Source of the DNA: Marivivens sp. LCG002
GTDB lineage: Bacteria > Pseudomonadota > Alphaproteobacteria > Rhodobacterales > Rhodobacteraceae
DNA: 64,000 nt
Direction of reading: 5' to 3'
NCBI RefSeq assembly: GCF_030264275.1
Contig: NZ_CP127165.1
Span: 2,344,001 to 2,408,000, forward strand
Both the position numbers and the translations under genes were made by a program. This document shows, in pieces, positions 36,096 to 45,809 of the stretch. Each line of letters starts with the position of its first letter. The first letter of the stretch is position 1. The notes beneath the pieces are model-generated. The model was not told the DNA's origin and made no database searches. It saw nothing but the letters and a program-made list of their open reading frames with translations.

Positions 36096-38312
36096 CTAGT
36101 AGAAACTCTGCGGATCAATGTCGATGGAAAGCCGCACCGAACCCGGCACCCGCACTTGAGCGACCCATGCGGCCAAAGCCTGTTGAATGGGCGCGCCCTT
36201 GGCTGCCTTGACCAAGAGCCGCACGCGGTGACGCCCCCTGATCCGCGCAATCGGCGCGGGCGCGGGACCATAGACCTGCGCCCCGATCTGTCGGAGCGGG
36301 CCGTCCCGCTTGGCAAGCTCGGACCCGAGATCGAACACCTCTTGAACCGATGGCGAAGACAGCACAATCCCCGCCATACGCCCATAGGGCGGCACGCCCG
36401 CCATGCGGCGCTGCTCGGCTTCGGCGGCCCAGAAATCCTCTTCGTCGCCCGAAAGGATCGCACGGATCACGGGATGTTCGGGCTGATAGGTCTGGAGCAC
36501 TGCTTCGCCCTGTGCCGCAGCCCGTCCCGCGCGGCCCGCCACTTGCCGCATGAGCTGGAACGTCCGTTCCGCTGCGCGAAGATCCGACCCCTGAAGTCCG
36601 AGGTCCGCGTCGATCACCCCCACCAGAGTGAGCAGCGGAAAGTTATGCCCCTTGGCTACGATCTGGGTGCCGATGATAATGTCGGCCTCGCCCGCTGCGA
36701 TCTGCTCGATCCGTTCCTTGAGCGCCCGCGCCGATCCGAACAGATCGGACGAAAGGATCACGGTCCGCGCATAGGGGAAAAGCGCTTCGACCTCCTCGGA
36801 AATCCGCTCGACGCCAGGCCCGACGGGCGCAAGTTTTCCTTCGACCTGACACGAGGGGCAAGCCTCGGGCATCGGCTTTGTTTCGCCGCACTGATGGCAC
36901 ATGAGCCGTTTGAGGAATCGGTGTTCCACCATGCGCGCATCACAATGATCACAAGCGATCTGATGGCCGCACGCACGGCAAATGGTAACGGGCGCATAGC
37001 CACGACGGTTCAGGAACACGAGCGACTGCTCGCCCTTTTCGATCCGCCGCGTGATCCCCGACTGCAAGCTGGGCGAAATCCATCGCCCCGAGGGGACATC
37101 CTCGCTGCGCATGTCGATCGCACTTATCTTGGGCATCACCGCCTCGCCGAACCGCGAGACGAGATCGAGCCGCCGATACTTGCCCGCATCCGCATTCGCC
37201 CAGCTTTCAAGGCTCGGCGTCGCCGAGGCAAGAACCACCTGCGCATCGTTCAGAGACGCCCGCAGCACCGCCATATCCCGCGCGTTATAAAGCGCCCCGT
37301 CCTCTTGCTTGTAAGAGGTGTCATGCTCTTCATCGACGACGATCAGACCAAGATCGCGGAACGGCAGAAAGAGAGCCGAGCGTGCACCGACAACCATCTG
37401 GGCCTCGCCCTGACCCACCATTTTCCAACAGCGCCGACGCTCGGTCATGGTCACGCCCGAGTGCCATTCGGCAGGCTTCGCCCCGAAACGCGCTTCAACC
37501 CGCGTGATGAATTCCGACGTGAGCGCGATTTCAGGGAGCAACACCAAGGCCTGACGACCCAGCCGAAGACATTCGGCCACCGCTTCAAGGTAAACCTCGG
37601 TCTTGCCCGACCCCGTCACCCCCTTGAGCAAGGTCGTGGCGTATTTGCCCTCCCGCATCCCTTGGGTGATCACTTCGGCGCAGGCCGCCTGATCCTCGGT
37701 GAGCGTTTTACCGCCATAGCTTGGATCAAGCCGCATATAGGGCGTATCGCGCGGCGTATCTTCTTCGCGCACGGCCCCCATCTTGACCAGCCCCTTGACG
37801 ACAGAGGTGCCGACCCCCGCCATTTCGGCCAGTTCGCCAAGAGTGAAAGACAACCCGCCATAGTCGCGCAAAACCTCGATCACCCGCGCACGCGCCTCGG
37901 TAAGACGCTCGGGCACGCCTTCCCCCAGACGATAGACCTTGCGCATCGAAGGCGCATCACCAAGTCCGGGCGCACGGGTCGCAAGCCGTAGCATAGCGCT
38001 CATCGGCGTGAGCGTGTAATCCCCTGCTTTCAAAAGGAAACTGCGCATTTCTTCGCGCATGGGCGCAACATTGAGCACACGTAGGATCGACCGCACCTTG
38101 GCATAGTCGAAATCGCCCTTGCCCTCGCCCCAGACGACGCCGAGAACCTTGCGCGGACCAAGCGGCACCTCGACGAAAGCGCCGCGCCAGCAGCCGCCTT
38201 CGGGGGCTTTGTAATCCAGAATCCGGTCAAGGGGCTGTGCGGTCAACACGCCGACAAGCTCGCCCTCTTCAAAGAATTCCTTCACCTGCACTTGGGTCCC
38301 CGTTCTGTCCAT
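36096..38312 (-). CDS. priA: Primosomal protein N' (replication restart helicase PriA)
   Basis: PriA restarts stalled replication forks. 738 residues: N-terminal DNA-binding domain, superfamily 2 helicase with Walker A GVTGSGKTEVYLEAV (about 225-240) and DEEH box (VVDEEHDTSYKQEDG, about 330), then the zinc-binding insertion with eight cysteines (CRACGHQIACDHC, MCHQCGETKPMPEACPSC, about 440-490) and the motif V-VI region QMMRQVAGRAGRA-like QLMRQVAGRAGRAAAQG. Divergent from DUF484-xerC. Confidence 0.97.
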   Translation of the reverse strand: MDRTGTQVQVKEFFEEGELVGVLTAQPLDRILDYKAPEGGCWRGAFVEVPLGPRKVLGVVWGEGKGDFDYAKVRSILRVLNVAPMREEMRSFLLKAGDYTLTPMSAMLRLATRAPGLGDAPSMRKVYRLGEGVPERLTEARARVIEVLRDYGGLSFTLGELAEMAGVGTSVVKGLVKMGAVREEDTPRDTPYMRLDPSYGGKTLTEDQAACAEVITQGMREGKYATTLLKGVTGSGKTEVYLEAVAECLRLGRQALVLLPEIALTSEFITRVEARFGAKPAEWHSGVTMTERRRCWKMVGQGEAQMVVGARSALFLPFRDLGLIVVDEEHDTSYKQEDGALYNARDMAVLRASLNDAQVVLASATPSLESWANADAGKYRRLDLVSRFGEAVMPKISAIDMRSEDVPSGRWISPSLQSGITRRIEKGEQSLVFLNRRGYAPVTICRACGHQIACDHCDARMVEHRFLKRLMCHQCGETKPMPEACPSCQVEGKLAPVGPGVERISEEVEALFPYARTVILSSDLFGSARALKERIEQIAAGEADIIIGTQIVAKGHNFPLLTLVGVIDADLGLQGSDLRAAERTFQLMRQVAGRAGRAAAQGEAVLQTYQPEHPVIRAILSGDEEDFWAAEAEQRRMAGVPPYGRMAGIVLSSPSVQEVFDLGSELAKRDGPLRQIGAQVYGPAPAPIARIRGRHRVRLLVKAAKGAPIQQALAAWVAQVRVPGSVRLSIDIDPQSFY

Positions 38313-38391
38313 TTATGGGGAGGTATAGCTTTGATCGACCTTCGCCAACCCCGAAGCCCCCACACCGCCTTTGCATTTTTCAACCAAAAGA

Positions 38392-38421
38392 TTGCAAAAA
38401 CCTTGCATAAACCCTTATAAG
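38392..38421 (+). promoter_or_regulatory. Candidate sigma70-type promoter for the DUF484-xerC-pcs operon
   Basis: TTGCAA (38392-38397) and TATAAG (38416-38421) are 18 nt apart, giving a leader of about 30 nt before the DUF484 ATG. AACCTT...AAGGTT (38399-38424) forms an inverted repeat over the same region. Sequence-based prediction only. Confidence 0.4.
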
Positions 38422-38457
38422 GTTACCCAAAGTTCGCCAAGAATAACGAGTAGTCCA

Positions 38458-39165
38458 ATGAGCCAAGGCGCGATGATCGACGAGAAAATCCGCGAAACCA
38501 TCATGGCCGCGCCCGAAGCGCTGCTGGATGACACAGACATCATGCGTGCTCTGGTCGCCGCAAACGAACGCACGATGGGCGGCAATATCGTCGATCTTCG
38601 CGGAATCGCGATGGAACGGCTCGAGTCGCGTCTGGACAGGCTCGAGGATACCCATCGTTCGGTCATTGCAGCGGCCTATGACAACCTCGCTGGCACGAAC
38701 CAGATCCACCGCGCGGTTCTGCGCATGATGGAACCCACCAAGTTCGAAGATTTCCTCAAGGACCTCGGCGGCGATGTCGCCGATATCCTGCGCGTCGACT
38801 CGATCCGTCTCGTGCTCGAATCGGTCTCCAAGGCCGAGGACCCCGCGCTGCGCAAACTGGGCGACGTGCTCGCCGTGGCAGAGCCGGGATATGTGGAAAC
38901 TTATGTCACCCAAGGGCGCAATACACCGCTTCGCCAAGTCACACTCCGACAGGTGCAACCCGCCAAGGACTCGCTCTTCGGCGACAAGTCGGATTTCATC
39001 CGCTCCGAGGCGTGTCTCGTGCTCGATTTCGGCGAGGGGCGGCTTCCGGGAATGCTCCTCATGGGCTCCGAAGACCCGCATCAATTCAATCAGGCCCAAG
39101 GCACCGATCTTCTCGCCTTTTTCGGCGGAGTGTTCGAGCGCGCCATGCGGCGCTGGCTTGGCTGA
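38458..39165 (+). CDS. DUF484 family protein
   Basis: About 235 residues, start MSQGAMIDEKIRETI. The ATG at 38473 (MIDEK, with AAGG ahead) is an alternative. DUF484 proteins have an N-terminal coiled coil (here about 40-75) and a GAF-like C-terminal domain (about 90-230; SEACLVLDFGEGRLPGMLLMGSEDPHQFNQAQGTDLLAFFGG). Their function is unknown, but the gene precedes xerC in many proteobacteria, including E. coli yigA-xerC, as it does here with a 3-nt gap. Confidence 0.9.
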   Translation: MSQGAMIDEKIRETIMAAPEALLDDTDIMRALVAANERTMGGNIVDLRGIAMERLESRLDRLEDTHRSVIAAAYDNLAGTNQIHRAVLRMMEPTKFEDFLKDLGGDVADILRVDSIRLVLESVSKAEDPALRKLGDVLAVAEPGYVETYVTQGRNTPLRQVTLRQVQPAKDSLFGDKSDFIRSEACLVLDFGEGRLPGMLLMGSEDPHQFNQAQGTDLLAFFGGVFERAMRRWLG

Positions 39166-39168
39166 TCG

Positions 39169-40092
39169 GTGCTGTCCCCCGCACTCACAAGGTCCCTTGA
39201 CGACTGGCTGGCCCACGCACGCGCAATCGACGGTGCATCGGACAATACGCTCAAAGCCTATCAGGCCGACGTTCTCGGCTTTCTCGGGTTTATGGCGCAG
39301 CACCATGGCGACCAACAAGGGCTCGGCCCGATTTCACGCCTTACGGTAAGCGATATGCGCGCTTGGATGGCCCATGAACGCGGGCGCGGCGTCTCTGCGC
39401 GGTCCCTCGCGCGCGCGCTTTCTGCCGTCAAGACATTCTACCGCTGGCTCTCCGAACGCGAAGACTTCGAGCCGACCGCCGTTCTTTCCACCCGTGCGCC
39501 CAAGTTCCAGAAGAAACTGCCCCGCCCGCTCGCGCCCGATGCGGCAACCGATATGCTTTCCACCATCGATCTCCAATCCGGCGAGCCGTGGATCGCTGCG
39601 CGGGACGTGGCTGTGGTTACTTTGCTCTATGCCTGCGGGCTGCGGATCTCCGAGGCGCTCGGCCTCACGGGTGCTGCCTTTCCGCTCAAGGACGTGCTGC
39701 GCATCATCGGCAAAGGCGGAAAAGAGCGTCTCGTTCCCGTCCTGCCTGTCGCCCGATCCGCGGTCGCCGACTATGTCCGCGCCTGCCCCTTCGATCTCGC
39801 GCCGTCGGGGCCGCTGTTTCGGGGTGCCCGCGGCGGCCCCCTCAGCCCGCGCGCCATTCAAAAAGTCATGGAACAGGCCCGTCTTCAGCTCGGGCTGCCC
39901 TCTTCGGCCACGCCCCATGCGATGCGTCACTCTTTCGCGACCCATCTTTTGAACGCTGGTGGCGATCTGCGCACCATTCAAGAGTTGCTCGGACACGCGT
40001 CTCTCTCTACGACCCAAGCCTACACCGCCGTCGATACGGCCCGCCTGATGGACGTCTACAACCGCGCCCATCCCCACGCCCAATCGAACTGA
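39169..40092 (+). CDS. xerC: Tyrosine recombinase XerC (GTG start)
   Basis: XerC with XerD resolves chromosome dimers at dif. 307 residues; the start codon is GTG immediately after the DUF484 stop, with no strong ribosome binding site, suggesting translational coupling. SAM-like core-binding N-domain (about 1-105) and catalytic domain with Arg159 (CGLRISEAL), His250, Arg253 (HAMRHSFATHLL), His276 (LGHASLS) and the Tyr285 nucleophile (TTQAYTAV), all present. No dif site was recognised in the window. Confidence 0.95.
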   Translation: MLSPALTRSLDDWLAHARAIDGASDNTLKAYQADVLGFLGFMAQHHGDQQGLGPISRLTVSDMRAWMAHERGRGVSARSLARALSAVKTFYRWLSEREDFEPTAVLSTRAPKFQKKLPRPLAPDAATDMLSTIDLQSGEPWIAARDVAVVTLLYACGLRISEALGLTGAAFPLKDVLRIIGKGGKERLVPVLPVARSAVADYVRACPFDLAPSGPLFRGARGGPLSPRAIQKVMEQARLQLGLPSSATPHAMRHSFATHLLNAGGDLRTIQELLGHASLSTTQAYTAVDTARLMDVYNRAHPHAQSN

Positions 40093-40099
40093 GACCCCA

Positions 40100-40795
40100 A
40101 TGTCGATCGAACGCAAAGCCCTCCTCGTCCATCTTTTTACCGCCACAGGCGCGGTCTTTGCGATGCTCGCCATGCTCGCAGCGGTCGACGGGCTCTGGGA
40201 CGAAATGTTCATGTGGCTCGTCGTCGCCTTCTTCGTGGACGGAATCGATGGCCCTCTCGCGCGCCGCTATCAGGTCAAGCTCAACGCCCCCGTGTTCGAC
40301 GGCGTGCTTCTGGATCTGATCATCGACTATCTGACCTATGTCTTCGTCCCCGCCTATGCGCTCTTCAAATCGGGGCTGCTGCCGGGGTGGACGGGCTGGA
40401 TTGCGATCATCGTGATCACCTTTGCATCGGCGCTCTACTTTGCCGATACCCGCATGAAGACCAAGGATTACAGCTTCTCGGGCTTTCCTGGATGTTGGAA
40501 CATGGTGGTTCTGGTGCTCTTTGCGCTGCACCCCAACTTCTGGGTGATCCTCGCGCTTGTCGTCGTATTGGCCGTCGCCATGTTCCTGCCGATCAAATTC
40601 GTGCATCCCGTGCGCACCGAGCGCTGGCGCATCGTCACCCTGCCCATGGCGCTCGCTTGGACAGGGTTCGCAGGCTGGGCCGCATGGGTCGGCTTCCATC
40701 CCGAAAGCTGGGCGCATTTCGGGCTGGTCGTCACCTCGATCTATCTGATCAGCGCAGGGGCCCTGCAGCAAATCCGCTACGGCAAAGACGGCTAG
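40100..40795 (+). CDS. pcs: Phosphatidylcholine synthase (CDP-alcohol phosphatidyltransferase)
   Basis: Pcs condenses choline with CDP-diacylglycerol to phosphatidylcholine in one step, an alphaproteobacterial route. 231 residues with about eight membrane helices. The CDP-alcohol phosphotransferase motif is present: DGIDGPLARRYQV then, after the longer Pcs spacing, DGVLLDLIIDYLTY with the catalytic aspartates. FSGFPGCWNM further on is also Pcs-like. It lies 8 nt after xerC; its stop overlaps the convergent GNAT gene by 4 nt. A generic CDP-alcohol transferase is the alternative call. Confidence 0.9.
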   Translation: MSIERKALLVHLFTATGAVFAMLAMLAAVDGLWDEMFMWLVVAFFVDGIDGPLARRYQVKLNAPVFDGVLLDLIIDYLTYVFVPAYALFKSGLLPGWTGWIAIIVITFASALYFADTRMKTKDYSFSGFPGCWNMVVLVLFALHPNFWVILALVVVLAVAMFLPIKFVHPVRTERWRIVTLPMALAWTGFAGWAAWVGFHPESWAHFGLVVTSIYLISAGALQQIRYGKDG

Positions 40796-41208
40796 AGCGC
40801 CTTTGTCATAAGGCGATGCGCGATCCCCGCATCGTCGAACTCCGGCCCCTCGGCCACGAACCCGAGCCGCTCGTAAAAGGCAATCGCCGAGACCTGCGCA
40901 CTAAGCCGCGCCTCGGTAAACCCTGCGGCTTTGGCGTGATCAAGCACCGCCTCCATCAGACGCCGACCAAGCCCCGTGCCCCGCGCGGCCTTGACCACGG
41001 CGACGCGTTGCACCTTGGCATAGCCTCGATCAAGCAGACGCGCGGTGCCCGAAGGGACACCGTTCTCCCGCGCCAGAAAATGGACGCACCGATCCTCGAG
41101 ATCATCAAGCTCAAGCTCCGCAGGCACCTTCTGCTCCTCAACGAAAACAGTGGTGCGGATCGCGTAACAGGCCTGACGGTCCTCGGTGCTGGACACAACG
41201 GTAATCAT
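40792..41208 (-). CDS. GNAT family N-acetyltransferase (ElaA-like)
   Basis: A 138-residue single GNAT domain. The N-terminus (CYAIRTTVFVEEQKVPAELELDDLE) resembles the ElaA/YjcF group; acetyl-CoA site is VQRVAVVKAARGTGLGRRLMEAVL (about 67-90), followed by AQVSAIAFYERLGFVAEGPEFDDAGIAHRLM. Substrate unknown. It is 54 nt downstream of ileS, separated by a terminator. Confidence 0.9.
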   Translation of the reverse strand: MITVVSSTEDRQACYAIRTTVFVEEQKVPAELELDDLEDRCVHFLARENGVPSGTARLLDRGYAKVQRVAVVKAARGTGLGRRLMEAVLDHAKAAGFTEARLSAQVSAIAFYERLGFVAEGPEFDDAGIAHRLMTKAL

Positions 41209-41236
41209 ATCATCCCCTTGAAAGTCCCAAGCGAAA

Positions 41237-41258
41237 AGGGCGCCCGAAGGCGCCCTGA
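41237..41258 (-). terminator. Terminator of ileS
   Basis: An 8-bp perfect stem (AGGGCGCC / GGCGCCCT, CGAA/TTCG tetraloop) is followed on the minus strand by TTTTCGCTT. It lies 3 nt after the ileS stop and insulates the GNAT gene. Confidence 0.9.
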
Positions 41259-41261
41259 TCC

Positions 41262-44159
41262 TTATCCAAGCGCCGCGTCACAGCGGCCACAGACACCCTC
41301 GTGTTTGTGGGTCCCGACATCGGGCAGGATCTTCCAGCAACGTTGGCACTTCTCGCCCTCTGCCTCTTGGAATACCACAGCCACACCTGCGACATCGCCC
41401 ATGCGGAATGCATCCTCAGGCGCAGGATCACTGGTCAGAACGATCCCCGAGGTGATGCACAGATCGTCAAAGGCGACGGTCTTGAGCGCATCCAGAACGT
41501 CTTGATCTTCGACATGGACCACAGGGGCCGCCTCAAGGCTGGCACCGATGACCTTGGCGGTCCGCTGGATTTCCAGCGCGGCGGTGACAACGCGGCGCAC
41601 CTTGCGGATGTTGGCCCACTTCGCAGCCAGTGCCTCGTCCATCCACGCGGCGGGCGTTTCGGGAATATCGGTGAGATGCACCGATGCGCCCGCTTCCTTG
41701 TGACGTTCGAGCCAGACCTCTTCCATCGTGAACACGAGGATCGGGGCAAGCCATGTGGTCAGGCGGTTGAACAGGATGTCCATGACCGTTTGGGCCGCAC
41801 GGCGGCGCGGCGTGTCGCCATCGCAATAAAGAGCATCCTTGCGGATATCGAAGTAATAGGCCGACAAATCCACCGTCGCAAAGTTGAACAGCGACTGGAA
41901 CACGCCTTGGAAGTCGTATTCGGCATAGCCCTTGCGCACGACCTCGTCGAGTTCGGCAAGACGGTGCAGAACCCAGCGCTCCAGCTCGGGCATATCCTTG
42001 GGATCGACCCGCTGCCCCTCGTCAAAGCCCGCAAGCGAGCCGAGCATAAAGCGCATGGTGTTGCGCAGACGGCGATAGCTGTCGGCAACGCCCTTGATGA
42101 TCTTGTCCCCGATGCGAAGATCTACGGTGTAATCCGACTGCGCCACCCAAAGACGCAGGATATCCGCACCGAATTCGTTGCAGACATCTTCGGGGGCCAC
42201 GGTGTTGCCGATGGACTTGGACATCTTCATGCCCTTTTCATCCAGCGTGAAGCCGTGGGTCAGAACGCCCTTGTAAGGCGCACGCCCCTTGGTGCCACAG
42301 GCCTGAAGCATCGACGAATGGAACCAGCCACGATGCTGGTCGGTGCCTTCGAGGTAGAGGTCGGCGATACCGTCGGCCGTCCCATCGGGACGATCGCGCA
42401 GCACGAAAGCATGGGTCGAGCCCGAGTCGAACCACACGTCGAGCACGTCATAGACCTGCTCATAATCGTCGGGGTTGGCCTCGTTGCCGAAGACCTTTTC
42501 CTTGAAGCCTTCGACATACCACGCATCCGCGCCCTCGGCTTCGAAGGCTTCGGCGATACGGGCGTTGATCGCCTCGTTGCGCAAAAGGAAGTCGGGGTCG
42601 GTCGGCAAAGCCCCTTTCTTGACGAAGACGGTGAGCGGAACGCCCCACGCGCGCTGGCGCGAGAGAACCCAGTCAGGCCGCGCTTCGATCATCGAATAGA
42701 GACGGTTGCGGCCCGTTTGCGGGGTCCATGTTACCAGCTGGTCGATCGAGGTCAGCGCCCGTTCGCGGATCGTCTTGCCATAGGTGTCCTGACCGTCGTT
42801 CACCTCCTTGTCGATCGCGGCAAACCACTGGGGCGTGTTGCGATAGATCACAGGCGCTTTGGACCGCCAAGAATGCGGGTAAGAGTGCTTGAGCTTGGCC
42901 TTGCCGAAAAGACCGCCCGCACCCGCCATTGTCTTGATGTTGGCGACATTGGCGGGGCCTTCCTTGCCGTCGGAAAGGATGACATGCATCCCCGCAAACA
43001 GCGGCAAGTCCTTGCGATAGCTGGAATCTTCGGTGACGTTATAGGTCATCGGAAGCCCGAATTTCAGGCCGAGTTGATAGTCGTCATCCCCGTGCGACGG
43101 CGCGGTGTGGACAAAGCCCGTGCCCGCCTCTTCGGTGACGTGATCACCCGGCAGCATCGGAACATCAAAGTCCCACTCGCCGTTGCCGCCCTCGATCCCG
43201 CGATAGGGATGGGCAAGGATCATGCCTTCAAGAGCGTCGGCCGCGACATCGCCGACCTTTTCGAACGCGGTCACGCGGACGCCCTGCATGACGCTTTCGG
43301 CCAGCGAATTGGCAAGCAGAACGACTTCGCCGACCACAGCCGACGAATGCTCGTGCACTTCGGTGATACGGTAAAGCCCGTATTCGATCGAAGGACCGTA
43401 CGCCACGGCGCGGTTTTGCGGGATGGTCCACGGGGTGGTGGTCCAGATCACGACCGTAAAGTCATCACCCGAAACTTTCTCGCCACCGACAACAGGCTTG
43501 AACCGCACCCAGACCTGATGGCTGGTGTGGTCGTGGTATTCGACCTCGGCCTCGGCCAGTGCGGTTTTCTCGACCGGCGACCACATCACGGGCTTGGAGC
43601 CTTGATAGAGCGTGCCGTTCATGAGCAGCTTCATGAACTCTTCGGCGATGACGCGCTCGGCGTGGAAGTTCATCGTCAGATACGGATCGGCCCAGTTGCC
43701 CGTGATCCCCAGACGCTTGAACTCTTCGCGCTGGATGTCGATCCAGCCTTCGGCGAACTTGCGGCATTCCTGACGGAAATCGACGACGGGAACCTCGTCC
43801 TTGTTCTTGCCCTCGGCGCGGTATTTTTCCTCGATCTTCCATTCGATGGGAAGCCCGTGACAGTCCCAGCCCGGAACATAGCGCGCGTCCTTGCCGAGCA
43901 TCTGCTGCGAGCGGACGATAAAGTCCTTGAGGATCTTGTTCAGCGCGTGGCCGATGTGCAGATGGCCGTTCGCATAGGGAGGGCCATCGTGCAGGATGAA
44001 GGGCTCGCGTCCCTCCTTCTCGCGCAGACGGTCATAGATGCCGATCTCGTTCCAACGGGCAAGCCACTCGGGCTCGCGCTGCGGCAAACCCGCACGCATC
44101 GGAAAGTCGGTTTCGGGAAGGTTCAATGTGTCTTTGTAGTCAGGCGTATCGGCGCACAT
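41262..44159 (-). CDS. ileS: Isoleucine--tRNA ligase
   Basis: IleS charges tRNA-Ile. 965 residues from MCADTPDYKDTLNLPETDF at 44159 (GGA 8 nt ahead; an upstream ATG at 44183 is less likely). Class I motifs HIGH (68-71) and KMSKS (about 645) frame the Rossmann fold; the CP1 editing domain lies between (WTTTPWTIPQNRAV, about 225). The C-terminal zinc finger is CQRCWKILP...CGRCDAALG, so this is the bacterial eubacterial-type enzyme sensitive to mupirocin in principle. Confidence 0.97.
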   Translation of the reverse strand: MCADTPDYKDTLNLPETDFPMRAGLPQREPEWLARWNEIGIYDRLREKEGREPFILHDGPPYANGHLHIGHALNKILKDFIVRSQQMLGKDARYVPGWDCHGLPIEWKIEEKYRAEGKNKDEVPVVDFRQECRKFAEGWIDIQREEFKRLGITGNWADPYLTMNFHAERVIAEEFMKLLMNGTLYQGSKPVMWSPVEKTALAEAEVEYHDHTSHQVWVRFKPVVGGEKVSGDDFTVVIWTTTPWTIPQNRAVAYGPSIEYGLYRITEVHEHSSAVVGEVVLLANSLAESVMQGVRVTAFEKVGDVAADALEGMILAHPYRGIEGGNGEWDFDVPMLPGDHVTEEAGTGFVHTAPSHGDDDYQLGLKFGLPMTYNVTEDSSYRKDLPLFAGMHVILSDGKEGPANVANIKTMAGAGGLFGKAKLKHSYPHSWRSKAPVIYRNTPQWFAAIDKEVNDGQDTYGKTIRERALTSIDQLVTWTPQTGRNRLYSMIEARPDWVLSRQRAWGVPLTVFVKKGALPTDPDFLLRNEAINARIAEAFEAEGADAWYVEGFKEKVFGNEANPDDYEQVYDVLDVWFDSGSTHAFVLRDRPDGTADGIADLYLEGTDQHRGWFHSSMLQACGTKGRAPYKGVLTHGFTLDEKGMKMSKSIGNTVAPEDVCNEFGADILRLWVAQSDYTVDLRIGDKIIKGVADSYRRLRNTMRFMLGSLAGFDEGQRVDPKDMPELERWVLHRLAELDEVVRKGYAEYDFQGVFQSLFNFATVDLSAYYFDIRKDALYCDGDTPRRRAAQTVMDILFNRLTTWLAPILVFTMEEVWLERHKEAGASVHLTDIPETPAAWMDEALAAKWANIRKVRRVVTAALEIQRTAKVIGASLEAAPVVHVEDQDVLDALKTVAFDDLCITSGIVLTSDPAPEDAFRMGDVAGVAVVFQEAEGEKCQRCWKILPDVGTHKHEGVCGRCDAALG

Positions 44160-44412
44160 AGGAGCGTCCTTTTGGCGGATCATCAGTCATTTCGGGAATA
44201 TCGGTGCGAGTTCTCAAACACCTTTGCCCGGCGTCTCTGGTCGTCAGAGCGCCGGGGAAATAATTCGAATGATGATCAGGTTCGGTTCCATCATGCGCAG
44301 GCTTATAGGACGCGGAAGGGCAAGGGTAAAGTGGGGCATTGGACCTGCGTCAGCTTGGCTACTTGCCGTTGTGCGGACATCGCGCGAAACTATCTCATAT
44401 AGGAGAACACAA

Positions 44413-44817
44413 ATGGCAGAAATCACACCAAGATTTCCGATCTCCGACGAAGAGATTGCCCGCGTTGTTCACGAGTTTTACGCAGTTGTTCGCACCCACC
44501 CCGGACTTGGTCCGGTGTTCAATCGTCACGTCAAGGATTGGACCGCCCACGAAGCCAAAATCATCGAGTTTTGGCGCAATGCGATCATGTTCGAACGCAA
44601 CTATACGGGCAACCCGATGAAAGCCCACATGGAAGCGCGCGACGTCAAAGCCCAGCACTTCGATGTTTGGCTCGGGCTGTTCGACTCGGTTCTGCGGCGT
44701 GAATTGCCGCCGATCTCGGCCCATGCCTGGTCGATCCTTGCGCATCGCATCGGCCGAGGGCTGCGTCTTGGAGTGGAAGAGGCGAAGCGCCCTGTGGACG
44801 CCCCGCCGACCTTCTAG
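44413..44817 (+). CDS. Group III truncated haemoglobin
   Basis: A 134-residue haem protein starting at 44413, with AGGAG 8 nt ahead; the frame extends upstream to 44224 without a ribosome binding site. Group III features are present: RVVHEFYAVVRTHPGLGPVFNRHV in helices A-C, FWRNAIMFERNYTGNPMKAHM in helix E-F, with His72 the likely proximal ligand, and QHFDVWLGLFDSVL after. Group III globins are thought to handle nitric oxide or peroxide, or sense oxygen. It converges on the YcjF-like gene with a 4-nt stop overlap and has its own 229-nt upstream region. Confidence 0.93.
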   Translation: MAEITPRFPISDEEIARVVHEFYAVVRTHPGLGPVFNRHVKDWTAHEAKIIEFWRNAIMFERNYTGNPMKAHMEARDVKAQHFDVWLGLFDSVLRRELPPISAHAWSILAHRIGRGLRLGVEEAKRPVDAPPTF

Positions 44818-45809
44818 GTGCTTTTGCCGAAAAGCCCCGCCAGTGCACGCCCCACAAGGTCGTGGACCTGCGGCTTTTTGCCGACCACAAAGGGCAGCGG
44901 ACGACAGACCTCGATCGCGGCGACCCCGACCCGAGCGGTCAGCGCCCCGTTGATCACGCCCTCGCCAAAGCGGCGCGAGACCTTGGAGAGCACGCCGCCC
45001 CCCGCAATCGAGCCGATGAGATCGTCCCCGACCGCGACGGCCCCCGTCGCCACCAGATGCGCAAAGACCGATCTGGCAAGCCGCCAATTCCCCAAAGTTC
45101 CCGAACGTCCGCCATATATCTCGGCAACGCGGCGGATCATTCGAAGGTTCGCGGTGAGTGCCGTCACCACATCCGCCAGCGCAAGCGGCACAATCGCCGT
45201 CACGGTGGCCACCTGTCGGGCGGCGGCCCGAACCTCTGCCGCGGCCTGCTCGTCCAGAGAGCGGAGCACTTCTGCCTCGGCGATCCCCAAAAGTCCGTCG
45301 GCGTCGAAAACCTCGCCCTCGCGCGATTTGACCTTGGCCAAACCAGCCGCGAGCTCGGGCCGCCCTGCGTAGAGTGCGCCGATTTCCTTGAGAACCCCCC
45401 GCGCCGCCTTGATATCGCCCGAGGCCGCAGCCCCAGAGGCACGCCGCGCAATACCGTCAAGCCGCTTGAGACGGCGGAACGATGCGACTTCGCGCAGCGC
45501 GATGATCAAGAGCACAAGGACAAAGCCGAGGAACAAAACCGTGACGATGCCGCCCAGAACGGGATTGCGTGTCAAAAGACCCGTCACATAATCCCATGCC
45601 GCAAGTGAAACCACGAAACCCGTCAGCGACAGGAGCAGCCCCCAAAACCATTTGGCAAGCGACGATCCGCGTCGGCCCATGACATTGGCAACAGTGGTCA
45701 TCGCCACAGGCTGCGCATAGGTCGGCTCGTCGATGATCTGCGGCGCGTCGGCGGGGCTTTCGATCCGATCGTCAAGATCGATATGAAGGGGGCCTGATGT
45801 CTGGCTCAT
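44814..45809 (-). CDS. YcjF-family (UPF0283) inner membrane protein
   Basis: A 331-residue protein of the TIGR01620 / UPF0283 (DUF697) family: two N-terminal membrane helices (about 50-72 and 85-107), a coiled cytosolic middle, and the hydrophobic C-terminal DUF697 core (RQVATVTAIVPLALADVVTALTANLRMIRRVAEIYGGRSG, HLVATGAVAVGDDLIGS). It overlaps the YcjX gene by 4 nt; the pair is heat-shock and envelope-stress related in E. coli. Precise role unknown. Confidence 0.92.
   Translation of the reverse strand: MSQTSGPLHIDLDDRIESPADAPQIIDEPTYAQPVAMTTVANVMGRRGSSLAKWFWGLLLSLTGFVVSLAAWDYVTGLLTRNPVLGGIVTVLFLGFVLVLLIIALREVASFRRLKRLDGIARRASGAAASGDIKAARGVLKEIGALYAGRPELAAGLAKVKSREGEVFDADGLLGIAEAEVLRSLDEQAAAEVRAAARQVATVTAIVPLALADVVTALTANLRMIRRVAEIYGGRSGTLGNWRLARSVFAHLVATGAVAVGDDLIGSIAGGGVLSKVSRRFGEGVINGALTARVGVAAIEVCRPLPFVVGKKPQVHDLVGRALAGLFGKST

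Noticed and set aside
41301-44402. 1033-residue plus-strand open frame
   Set aside because: Antisense shadow of ileS caused by high GC and codon phase; composition is His/Arg-rich and no family is recognisable.
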